64,000 nucleotides of DNA. It comes from Gnetum montanum (taxonomy: Eukaryota; Streptophyta; Gnetopsida; Gnetales; Gnetaceae). Every line of letters starts with the position of its first letter. Within the stretch, counting starts at the first letter, position 1. The notes beneath the pieces are model-generated. The model was not told the origin of the DNA and ran no database searches. It was given only the letters and a program-made list of their open reading frames with translations. Shown here piece after piece: positions 1 to 10,010 of this stretch. Position numbers and translations under genes: made by a program. Location of the stretch: the NCBI GenBank assembly GCA_015680685.1, contig MNCI01033691.1, forward strand, positions 52,482-116,481, read 5' to 3'.

Positions 1-6
1 GCGGTA

Positions 7-858
7 ATGTACTCGCCTCAAGGATCAACTCCTAATCCATTAGGTTTCCACAATGACAACATCAAAGTGGATGAGAAAATGGGAGAAGTGACAACCGCAC
101 CTATGTTCATAACGATACGAATAAATCAATTCAAGATACATAGAGTGCATGTGGATGACGGAGCCGCTACAAACGTAGTACCTTATCCCATCATCAAACA
201 ATTAGGGCTTACGAAGCTAATTAGACCAACCACCACCATGTGTTTGAAATCGTTCAGTGGATCACGCGTAGTAGTGAAAGGCACTGTGACTTTGGACTTT
301 ATAGCAGGGGACCAATTCCCCACATCTGCCGATTTTGTGGTCATCGATGAGATGCCAGGGTTCAATTTAATATTGGGACGGCCCTGGTTAGCCCAACTAA
401 AAGCAGTCTCTTCCCCCATACACCAAGAGATTCACCTGCCTTATGAAGGTGGCGAAATAATTATACACGGGGAGGCTGCTACACCTACCATCTCATCGTA
501 TACAGATATAGACCAAGGCTCAGAGGTTAAGCTCGAAGAGCCTAAACAAGATGATACAAATGAACAACAAAGATGTACGCAACCAGTAGGCGATAATCTC
601 TTAGACACAAAGAAAAATTTACCCAACACAGAAACACTTAGGCCCGAAATTGTACAACAAACTACAACAAACGTAGAAACTACAGTATACGTAGAAACAC
701 CAGAAAGCACCAATGCGGGAACTGTTCCATCAGACGTCCCTTGGGTCGAATTACCGTTCAATGTGATTAGTGAAGGAGACGCTGAATATAGAATCATACC
801 CGTTAACGCTACTCCTAATGTTAAAATGAGGAAAATCAAAAAATTACTAAGCCAATAA
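7..858 (+). CDS. Ty3 retroelement aspartic protease domain (partial polyprotein)
   Basis: The frame is open from the window edge, so the true start is upstream. The catalytic loop is at residues 50-56 (DDGAATN); most retroviral-type proteases read D-T/S-G, so the second Asp is a variant. The flap and second half end in ILGRPWL at 122-128, the usual ILG-R motif of Ty3 proteases. The last 120 residues are acidic and Thr/Glu-rich with no recognisable domain. It would process the element's own Gag-Pol. The frame ends in a stop at 858 that looks natural, and the RT frame only resumes 3.3 kb downstream, so protease and RT are not in one continuous frame. No premature stop is visible here, unlike in the rest of the element. 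Confidence 0.8.
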   Translation: MYSPQGSTPNPLGFHNDNIKVDEKMGEVTTAPMFITIRINQFKIHRVHVDDGAATNVVPYPIIKQLGLTKLIRPTTTMCLKSFSGSRVVVKGTVTLDFIAGDQFPTSADFVVIDEMPGFNLILGRPWLAQLKAVSSPIHQEIHLPYEGGEIIIHGEAATPTISSYTDIDQGSEVKLEEPKQDDTNEQQRCTQPVGDNLLDTKKNLPNTETLRPEIVQQTTTNVETTVYVETPESTNAGTVPSDVPWVELPFNVISEGDAEYRIIPVNATPNVKMRKIKKLLSQ

Positions 859-867
859 ACGACATTC

Positions 868-1075
868 AAGTCTGAAACGACGTTAAATTACCTCCCAAGT
901 CCGGAACGACGTTAAACTATCATGTCCGCAACGACATAAAACTAGCCATGACCAGAAATGGTCGGTCTATCAAGAAATCCACCAGCGTCACCTGAAACTT
1001 CCCTTGTTTACACATGGCCCGAAATGGCCTTAAACTAGTGCATGGAGCCCGAAATGGCCTTAAACTAAACCATTT
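868..1075 (+). repeat. Degenerate tandem array, motif ...ttaaact (array 1)
   Basis: Short units ending in ACGACGTTAAACT or GAAATGGCCTTAAACT repeat about six times directly after the protease stop. The same motif returns at 3880-4095 and 7690-7965. It separates the protease frame from the 3' end of the antisense gene. Confidence 0.7.
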
Positions 1076-1408
1076 GCTTACACGTTGTTTTTCTCGCAAA
1101 TTCAAGTTCATTGTTTGAATTTATGCTTATGTTCAGTTTTTCTTCACATTTTCCTTTTCACAATTATCCTTCGATTATAATTACATTCCTACTTGCATTC
1201 CCACTCCGTGCATTGCACTTAAACAACAAAACAAACCAAAACATTTTACATTGCCGCATCGTGTTTACATGTAAACTCAAAATTCACAACAAAAAAAATA
1301 TGTACAGATATATATACATGTAGTGATATACAGTTAGACAAGTACAACAGTTAATTCATTCCTTTCATCAGTGCAATACAACTCAAAGCAAAACATTCAA
1401 TTTACGAT

Positions 1409-3898
1409 TCATGTAAACATATGAGCCGGGATAGTTTCAAAGTCAAAATTAAACATCAGGGACAGGAGGGTTGTCCCCTTCAGCCCCGCCGGCACCATGG
1501 GTCCCCACTCTGCTGGGGCCACCTTCTTGAACATCGTCGTTGCCTCGACCCTATAAAACACAAAAGAAACAATCAACACAAGAATAAAAGAGAAAACTCC
1601 CAAACATCATTGAACGAACAAAATTCACAACAACGAAATGCTTACCGTAGGAGACCCCCTATACGAAATTCCAACCGACGAAGAATTTCTTCCTCTGAGA
1701 CGCTAGCCCAATCAGTCCCATCGAGGCCCAGGTCGACATTCGTCAAGGCCTTCCCCTTGTCAACCGTTGACCATGTGGGATGTTTCAAGGGAAATTCACC
1801 CATAGAGACCTCCCCAGAAGCAGTCGTGATCACCCTCGTGGGCGATTCCATCTCAACAGTGGTATTTTTAGCAAAGGTATCAAATGCAGAACGTAGACCC
1901 AGATCCTCTACGAACATTTCAAGCTAACGCTTCTCTATAGATACTTCCTTTAATGATTTCTTGTAACGATGCTTGTGGTTCTTCTCATCTTGACCCCACT
2001 TACGCACCTTGGAAGTGAAAGCCTTCCAATCCTGGCACTTGAGGTTCAATAGATCTATCTGGGCCTTACGCTCTGCTAGTTTTTGAGTCAGTGATGCATG
2101 GCGATTTAGCAACTTCCAATACCTGGTATAAGTGATTTCGAAAGTCCGCCAAGAACGATCACTGGTCAACCTGGCCGAGGCGAACTCATAGTGAGCTTTG
2201 CGATCATCACGCTCAGCTGATAACTCGAAAACCTCTTTTTCTCTTGCTTGGATCTGCAACCATAGTTGTTCAATGGAACGTCGACAAGTCCAAACCGATT
2301 TGGTGTTATGCACAAGACATTCTGCCACCTCATCATAGACTTGTCTCGGTATCTATTCAACTTCTGCCGGTAGTGCAGGTAAGCTCTCAATACAAACGAT
2401 CTCAGATGGATCCCACTTTAGCTTAGCTCCTACACACACGAAAAGAACAGGCATTAAATCTTAGATGGCAAGAAAAAAGAGCATGAAACTCGAAGGCTGC
2501 AAAACACTTGAGACATTTATACCTATTTCAGGGCGGGCCTGCTGAATTCGTTCGACCACCTCATCGACGATACTAGTGACGAAATCCATTTTGCTTGGCA
2601 TCTCGGTCCAAGTAAATGGTCCATGAGTATGAGATGGACTAGCCTCAGCAATCATTTCAGGGGGAGCCACTATCATAGGCACTTCTAACCGCATCGTGGG
2701 AATCGTCCTAGTTTCAATATCTTCTTCTGGAAGCGATAAAAACGTAAAACTAAAACACCACGTGATGGAAACAACGATTCACAAGGCAATGCAAAAACAA
2801 AAGGGAATATACCGAGTTCTCTGTTCCCTTTCCGGTTCGGAGGGTCACCAAGGTCCAATTTTTCCTTAAGGAAGCTATTAAANATTCGGAGGGTCACCAA
2901 GGTCCAATTTTTCCTTAAGGAAGCTATTAAACATTTCATCGACACCATCCCGGTCATTAACCAGTTCTATCTCCGTGATGTCTTCCCCCAGCTCTTTGGT
3001 CACTTCCACCTAATCTTTGACGAACTCTTCCTCCTCAATGATTAAATCTGTTGGGACTTCCTCCTTCTCGATAATGGTTTCTAGCTCTTGTCTCCTCACT
3101 TCCTGAGTCAGGTCTGAAGACATTAGTTTCATGTAAGCAGTTAAAACGAAAATGACGATAATAGCAATACAACAAGTGCATCAAGCTTACTTACCTCGAG
3201 CAGGTATTTTGAATCGTATACGCTTCACCCTTGGCTCTTCCACAGTTGAGGCCACCTCCTTAGGGCGTTCGCGCTTCTGAATTTTTGATTTGGCCTTCCC
3301 GATGGTCTCCTTGATCACCTGATCAGCTCTCTTTGCAATGTAGGGTACATTGTCTGGTTCCAACCCCACAATGTCACGTGTATGGATTGAAGTACCAGAT
3401 GACCCCTCTATTGTGATGGAAACTGATTCATCGATCCCCTTGGGTGCATCTTGGGACTTAGCTACCTCGAACAAATGGTTAATCCATGGGTGAGATAATT
3501 GAGTACGATCCCGCAAAACATATTTATTATCCGCACGAACCACTAAAAACTCCGCCAAGCGACGTAGATAACCTGTGAAGAACGCGAAGGTAAAATGGGA
3601 CTATGCCTCAACGTTTGAACTCAATTGCACAATCTCCCTATGGAAACCTGACAACAAAAATTGGGCTCAATTATAACGCATCCCGATCTCTAAGATGGTC
3701 CGCATGATGCACACAGCTTCCACCCCTAGACTCTTCACTTGAGACAGGGATTTAGGAAACACCCGTGCCCTAAACAGGGGATACAGTTCATTGACTTCTA
3801 CCACCTTTGATGTTCCCTGCATAGGGAACCCCTTAGAACCCTTGAGAATGCCCAACCAATCTTCCAGCTCACGCACCACATGGACGATTTCGGTCCAT
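1409..3898 (-). pseudogene. Spliced gene of unknown function, antisense inside the retrotransposon
   Basis: Five exons can be followed on the minus strand: 3879-3195, 3113-2813, 2726-2523, 2429-1646 and 1550-1409. All four introns have GT-AG ends. The first three are phase 1 and the last phase 2, and the frame carries through every junction once a 49-bp assembly duplication in exon 2 is discounted. The product would be roughly 690 residues. A start codon is not visible, because the 5' end runs into tandem array 2. The first exon is rich in hydrophobic and basic residues, exon 2 is very acidic, and exon 4 has a long coiled-coil stretch (about 2328-1924). In-frame stops at 3667, 3601, 3010, 2353 and 1924 show that it is decayed. 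I do not recognise the family. It could be a captured host gene or an accessory ORF of the element; some Tat-lineage elements are known to carry extra ORFs, also antisense, but those I know of lie elsewhere in the element. Confidence 0.7.
2836..2931. repeat. 49-bp duplication around a single n (assembly join)
   Basis: A 47-nt sequence at 2836-2882 is repeated exactly at 2885-2931 with an n at 2883. Removing one 49-bp period restores the reading frame of exon 2 of the antisense gene. This points to two contig ends that overlap and were not merged. Confidence 0.85.
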
Positions 3899-4095
3899 GT
3901 AAGGCCTTAAACTACCCCATTCGGCCCGGTAAGGACTTAAACTGCCACATACGGCCCGGTAAGGCCTTAAACTGCCCCATTCGGCCCAGTAAGGCCTTAA
4001 ACTGCCACATACAGCCCGGTAAGACCTTAAACTGCCCCATTCAGCCCAGTAAGGCCTTAAACTGCCATTCGTCCCGGTACGACGATAAACCACCA
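3880..4095 (+). repeat. 30-bp tandem array, about 7 units (array 2)
   Basis: Units of the form CGGCCCGGTAAGGCCTTAAACT plus an 8-nt tail repeat head to tail. The tail alternates between GCCCCATT and GCCACATA, giving a 60-bp higher-order period. The ORFs seen across it in several frames are only translations of the repeat. The array sits between the 5' end of the antisense gene and the RT frame. Confidence 0.9.
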
Positions 4096-4170
4096 CCGTA
4101 TATGTACACATGATTTATGTTGCCTACGAACGTGTAACAACCCCTACTAGCTCACTCTGCCCTCTGTTTA

Positions 4171-5820
4171 TTGGTAGGAGCAAGCCCGATGGATTACCAG
4201 CATTTATTTACACCATTGACCATCAACGGACCATATGGAAAGATCACAAAAGAAATCAACATAAATTCCATCCACTTAGATCCATCAACAGACGACACAA
4301 TCAAAGCCTCAACACAACAAACATTAGACAGCTACAAAGGTATGACGAAATCCCTCGACATAGAAGCTGATAGCATCACCGAAGACCCTTTGACTGAAAC
4401 CCCCATCGCTATGCCTAATGGTGACATTAAGGTACTAAAATTGAGTACACTATTGCAACCTCAACTAGCCAAAGACATAGAGGATGTGCTTCGAAACAAC
4501 ATAAAAGCATTCGCTTGGTCTTACACTGACATGCCCCGGTTAGATCCTCGAATCGTCCAGCACAATATTATACTCGATCCAAAGTTAAGGCCAGTGAAAC
4601 AAAAAGCACGAAAGGTTAAGCCTGAAGTAGCGTTGGCAATTCGCAATGAGATCACCAAACTCTATCAAGCAGGTTTCATTCGAGCTATCGACTACGCTGA
4701 TTGCGTATCCAACATGGTCATTGTCCCGAAAAAGAATCGAAGCATTCACCTATGCATTGACTTCCGGGATCTCAATGTTGCGACCATAAAAGATGATTTC
4801 CCCCTACCCAGCATCGATCAACTTGTTGACTCAACTGCTGGACACGCCCTGTTATCTTTTATGGATGGCTTCTTAGGATATAACTAGATACCCATTAACC
4901 CGGAGCATCAGCTCCGGACTACCTTTATGACACCATGGGGTACTTTTTGTTACACAATGATGCCCTTTGGTCTCAAGAACGCTGGGGCCACATATCAAAG
5001 GGCAATGAAATTTATTTTTAGCGATTACATGCTACATTCGCTCAATGATTATGTAGATGATATCGTAATTAAATCGAAAACACCAGAGTGACACATCCAA
5101 GATTTAGATTTGATCCTAAAACGTTGCTTAAAATATGAACTTAGGCTCAATCCAAAGAAATGTGTTTTCGAAGTAAAAACGGGCAAGATGCTAGGCTTCG
5201 TAGTGTCAGAAACAGGAATACGAGTGGACCCAGATAAAGTTAAAGCTGTTATCAATTTAAAACCACCAAGCAACATTACTGAACTTCGGGATCTACAAGG
5301 TAGATTACAGTTCATCAGGCGCTTCATAGAAAAATCGACAGACAAGTTGAAGCCCATGAATCATTTACTACGAAAGAATGTCCATTTTGAATGTACTCCA
5401 CAATGCCAAGAAGCCTTCAACCACATTAAGACAGCACTGGCTCAGCTACCAATAGTGTACCCTCCACAGAACAATAAACCCTTCTACATCTATCTCGCCA
5501 CATCAGATTCGTCCATCGCTTCTATGCTCTGCCAAAAACGAGATGATGGGACTGAAATCCCTGTTTATTATTTGAGCCATGCATTAGTGGCCCACGAAAA
5601 GAAGTACAACGAGGTAGAGAGGTCATGTTTAGCCCTTGTCTTTTCCCTAAAGAAATGGTGACATTACCTCTTCCATAACCAAGCCAACATAATCTGCAAA
5701 GATAATGTGCACAGGGCCATCACCGGTAACATTTACGAGTCAAGCAAAATAGCACGTTGGAAAGCCATAATAGCCGAATTCGACCTACATTATATAGCGT
5801 AGTCATCAGTCAAGGGTTAA
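4171..5820 (+). pseudogene. Ty3 reverse transcriptase and RNase H 1 (Tat lineage)
   Basis: The RT region shows the fingers motif around IHLCIDFRDLN, then DDFPLPSID, the MPFGLKNAGATYQR block and the catalytic YVDD at 5050-5061, followed by the connection region with FIRRFIEKST-type residues and the first RNase H (ATSDSS ... YNEVERSCLA). It would copy element RNA into cDNA in virus-like particles. In-frame stops are at 4885 (TAG), 5089 (TGA), 5659 (TGA), 5800 (TAG) and 5818 (TAA). Each differs from a Gln, Arg or Trp codon by one C-to-T or G-to-A change. A pyrimidine-rich run ending in TTGGTAG at about 4173 could be a splice acceptor, in line with the intron known between PRO and RT in Ogre elements; I see no clear matching donor after 858. 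Confidence 0.9.
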
Positions 5821-5889
5821 GCCATAGCGAACCAACTGACTGCATCACCAACACATGATCAAGCAACAGTAGAGCCAGAGTTTCCAGAC

Positions 5890-6440
5890 GAAAACATGAG
5901 CACGATAGGCATAATTCCCGATGAGTACGAAGCTATTTTGAACTTTGACGGAGCATCCACCTCTCGAGGAGGGAGTGCTACCGCCGTCATCACCTATCCC
6001 TCTGGGGAGATCTGACCCTTTGCTTACCGCTTCAACTTTCATTGTACCAACAACATAGCAGAATACGAAGGTCTCCTTAGGGGCCTTACGGCAGCATTAA
6101 CTTCCAACATCACACGACTTGTGGTCAAGGGAGTCTCACAACTGGTTTTAAACCAAGTCACAGACATTTATACATGCAAAGCGCAACATTTACAACCATA
6201 CTGTGACTTCGCTAAACACTTACTAAAGCAATTCGAAAACATGGATGTACAACATGTCTCCAGAAACGATAACACCATTGCAGACGCACTTGTCACGCTA
6301 GCTCTAAACATATCGCCTGACATGTTCCATATGTTGCCAAGCTCTATAATCAGTTGTGCTAAACCCATAACCGATACTCTCGATGAATTACCAATTGCCT
6401 CGATGAATTACCAATTGCATCTGTTAGTACAACACATGTG
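5890..6440 (+). pseudogene. Second (archaeal-type) RNase H domain of Tat element
   Basis: The FDGAS motif at about 5942 holds the first catalytic Asp, AEYEGLL supplies the Glu, and NTIADAL near the end supplies the last Asp. The block that normally reads G-D-S-Q-L has Val in place of Asp (about 6130), so a catalytic residue is lost. A TGA stop is at 6013. A 20-bp tandem duplication (6381-6400 and 6401-6420, last bases differing) shifts the frame into the integrase region. This extra RNase H is what places the element in the Tat lineage. Confidence 0.8.
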
Positions 6441-7685
6441 ATAGAATGGTATGACGACATAAAAGAGTACCTTCTACATGGTGAAACACCGCAACATCTA
6501 ACGAATGCACAAAAGGACGTAGTACGAAAACGTTCTCGACAATATGCACTGATAGGGGACACGTTATGTCGTCGATCCTACGAAGCCATACTGCTAACAT
6601 GCGTTAGTAGCGCTGATGCCCAAACCATCATTGAACAAGTACATGATGGACTATGCGGAGGACACATAGCACCTAAAGCAATGGCAACGAAAATAAGATG
6701 TTTGGGCTATTATTGGCCACACATGGAGTATGACTATCTCTCCAAGGCCAAAACGTGCAGTATCTATCAAAAACATGGAAATCTGATACATGTCCCACCA
6801 AACGAGTTGCATACAGCACAAATCACTTAGCCCTTTCAAAAGTGGGGGTTAGACCTTATCGGACCAATAACACCCTCATCTTCTGCAGGGCATAGCTTCA
6901 TCATAACCGCGACAGAGTATTTCACGAAGTGGGTAGAAGCTATTCCCCTTAGAAAAACCACATCCAAACACATATGCAACTTCATTCTCAAAAACATTAT
7001 GACTCGTTTTGGCATCCCCATGATCATCATCACTGATAACGGGCCACAATTCAGCAGTGCCGAAACCAGAACTTTCTGTAAAAGCCTAGGGATCAAACAT
7101 TCATTTTCATCCCCTTACTATCCTCAGAGCAATGGGCAAGCTGAGGCCACAAATAAAACCATCATCACAATACTTAAGAAGATGCTTACCCAAAGCAAGA
7201 AAAGATGGCACAAGCAACTGGTATACGCACTGTGGGCTTATCATACTACGCATCGGACTTCCACAGGTAAAATGCCATATAGTCTTATTTATGGTTCAGA
7301 AGTTGTTTTACCCTTGGACTTACAGGTATCGTCCTTAAGGATCACACTTTCCAGACTCCTCAACGAAGGGCAAAACAATGACCTACGCATTATTGACTTG
7401 GACTCGGTGGAGGAGGAACGTATACGTGCGCTCGATCAGATTGAGTGGTACCAAAAATGACAACAACAACGCCATCGGCATGATGTTCATAAGCGCCCTA
7501 TCAAGGAAGGCGACCTTGTACTCAAAGCCGTTCGGGAACACCTGGACAAATTCTCAACCAATTGAGAAGGGCCCTACTTGGTCACCAAAGCATACGACAA
7601 TGGAGCATTCAAATTAGCTGACATGGAAGGGAATGAGCTTGTAAATCCAACCAACCATTTGTTCTTAAAATCGTTCCACGTTTGA
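6438..7685 (+). pseudogene. Ty3 integrase with C-terminal tail (Tat lineage)
   Basis: The zinc-binding part shows HDGLCGGH and TCSIYQKH; the second Cys of the HHCC motif is Tyr. The DDE core follows: WGLDLIGPI at about 6845, ITDNGPQFSS at about 7030 and NGQAEATNKT at about 7130 carry the two Asp and the Glu. It would insert element cDNA into host DNA. Stops interrupt it at 6828 (TAG), 7458 (TGA) and 7563 (TGA); after the last the frame runs to what looks like the natural stop at 7683-7685. No chromodomain is visible. Confidence 0.9.
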
Positions 7686-7689
7686 GCAT

Positions 7690-7965
7690 GGACTCAGGTA
7701 TGCGTTCGTCTTGGCATCATAACGGTAAACTGATACCACAAAATGTCCGTGATGGCAATAAACTAACATCTATCCGATACAACATTAAACTGCCACAATC
7801 TCATTCACCAGAGTCCGCTAAGACTATAAACTGGTTGGCCTCTTCACAGTCCGCCAAGACTAGAAACTAACAATGTACCGTCCACCACGATGCTAAACGG
7901 GCAATGTCCAACGGGTCATAACATAAAACTAACCCATGATAGTCAGCTACGACTATAAATTGGCA
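7690..7965 (+). repeat. Degenerate tandem array, motif ...aagactataaact (array 3)
   Basis: Units such as GTCCGCTAAGACTATAAACTGG recur at irregular spacing after the pol stop and across the LTR start. The motif resembles arrays 1 and 2. Tandem repeats just downstream of pol are known in Tat-lineage 3' untranslated regions. Confidence 0.6.
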
Positions 7966-9184
7966 ATTTCATCCCTGGTTCCTCGATCTGTGGCTGCATT
8001 CAAACTTCATCAAAGCCGCTGCCTCGCTCGTCACAAACCGATCCAGACAACATTGTTGCTATTCATATACAATGCCTGAAATTTCATCTGTTGCCTTAAT
8101 TTCATCAATAGCTATTCGAGTCTAAGCTTGCCTACTCACTCATGGTTTTCTTGTCTTCTTGGAGTTGTGTTTGCAGGATGACACTCAGAGGTGTTCGTAC
8201 AAGAATGCACTTCGTCACAGCAACAAGGTAATACATTATTCATAACACACGTGACAAGACTAATCAAGCCATTCACTAGTACATCTCCCATTACATACCC
8301 CACCTACCCCTCAACATCGTCCACTTAATTACATCCCGGACACACCCAGTACAGCCTGAAACATTGAACACACTGTCGCACACTGCACCACTCTTAAGCA
8401 ATTGCAACCCACAACATGGCATCTGAGCATGCGTATAAGATCAAAAAAAAACGTGGCCCTTCCCAAATAAGCCCTTGGCAGGAAGGTAGTTGCCGTGAAA
8501 GCAAACACTTATGTCACAAATGATCAAGTAACATCTCGTTGCATGGCTTTGACTCTCCGCCAACAGGTTCCCTCGAAACATTAAATACAGGCCATATTCC
8601 TCCAAAGAACGCAACACCTCATCACGTGGCTTTGGTTGTGCCAACAAGTCCTCTTAAACACCAAGCAAGAGGCTTGTTCCACCAAAGGATGCACATCTCA
8701 TGTCTTGATTTCGAGTCTGCTAAACAATTGCTATTGACAAGGATTAACATGACCCGTATACACACCAGAGCATCCCCTTTATCAGTTCCCAATCTCCACA
8801 ATTTCCATTTCCCTATCCAGCTACAAACTTCATGTACTACTGGACACAGTGCGATGACATCTGGTCAAATGTCGAAGGACAATACTACTAAGTTGCTTGT
8901 GGTGTTTTGTACTTCTTTGTCGACGCCTCTCGAGTCGATTCCTCCAAGCGTCAACAAAGAGGGGCCAATGAAACACCACAAAATTCTGAGCTTAGTACTT
9001 CTCCAACAAGAATCGAGCTAACTCATGACGCTCCCCAGCATGACTAAAGCTTGAGGACCCCACAAACGGCTTCAAGCAGAGTCAAACTCAACAAGAAGCA
9101 GTTCCCTAGGACCCGCAAACGACCACGGCGACATCTGGTATCAAACATGGCAACTTCGGAGCTCAAGATACTTAGTTCTCACTA

Positions 9185-9700
9185 AGTATGCAGTATGCAG
9201 CGTATACGCCCAGCATACATTCCCAAGGTATACGCCCAGCATACATTCCCAGCGTATACGCCTAGCATACATTTCCAACGTATACGTCTAGTGTATACGC
9301 CCAGCGTACATGCCCAACGTACATGCCTCACATATATGCTCAGCATGTATGACTAACGTGTATGCCCAGCATGCATGGAGATGGCACTTCGAAGCAAGAT
9401 TTTGTACAAAGCATCAACTCACAAGAACAGAGCAACTATCAGGTGTCATCATGGGCCCCAAAAAATCAAATTTTGGTCTCAACATCATGCACTCAGGAGT
9501 TCATACGCTAAGCATGTACATCCTGCACGAACAGCGTATACGCCCAGCGTGTACGTATATGCTCAGCATGTACAATGTGTACACCCAGCGTATATGCTCA
9601 GCATGTATAGCATGTATGCCCAACGTACCCAGCATATACGCTGCATGTACAATGTGTACGCCCAGTGTGTAGCGCAATGTATACCAATCAAAACTCTCTA
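9185..9700 (+). repeat. GTATACGCCCAGC minisatellite inside the LTR
   Basis: Variants of GTATACGCCCAGCATACA and GCGTACATGCCCAACG repeat many times over 9185-9380 and again at 9530-9690. Scattered copies continue to about 9880 and 10410. The short ORFs rich in Met, Tyr and Cys here are translations of the repeat. It lies in the U3 part, upstream of the TATA box. Confidence 0.85.
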
Positions 9701-10002
9701 GGACCGTGTCAGATCAAGGCCAACCATGCTGAACATCCACGGGCAGCATTCTCGTGACATCCGAATTCAAATCTGAAGGCCGAATGACTTCTTTTGTTTT
9801 GAACAAATCTGTACACCGAGGTCATATGCCCACCATGTATACACTGGCGTACAGCAGTATACGCTGGCGTGCAGCACGCTGTACACTTGTAAAATTTCAT
9901 CCTTTCGCACTCGGTCAACACGCCACATGTCACACAACCCGAGAGTCCAACACTCCACAGCCAATCATCCCCTCTCAAATCCGAGTCTAATGTCTAAACT
10001 TG

Positions 10003-10010
10003 TATAAAAA
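10003..10010 (+). promoter_or_regulatory. LTR TATA box
   Basis: TATAAAAA in the context CTTGTATAAAAACCCC, about 580 bp before the LTR end. It is the likely promoter of the Tat element. The transcription start would be about 30 bp downstream. Confidence 0.55.

Noticed and set aside
3880-4095. Regular 30-bp repeats resembling a CRISPR array
   Set aside because: No unique spacers: the tails are also repeated, and the setting is a plant retrotransposon.
3869-4113. ORFs on both strands over array 2
   Set aside because: Periodic peptides produced by the 30-bp repeat.
8539-9021. 160-codon ORF inside the Tat LTR
   Set aside because: No domain, lies in U3, and composition is like its surroundings.
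9310-9701. Two overlapping ORFs rich in Met, Tyr and Cys
   Set aside because: Translation of the GTATAC minisatellite; composition follows the repeat.
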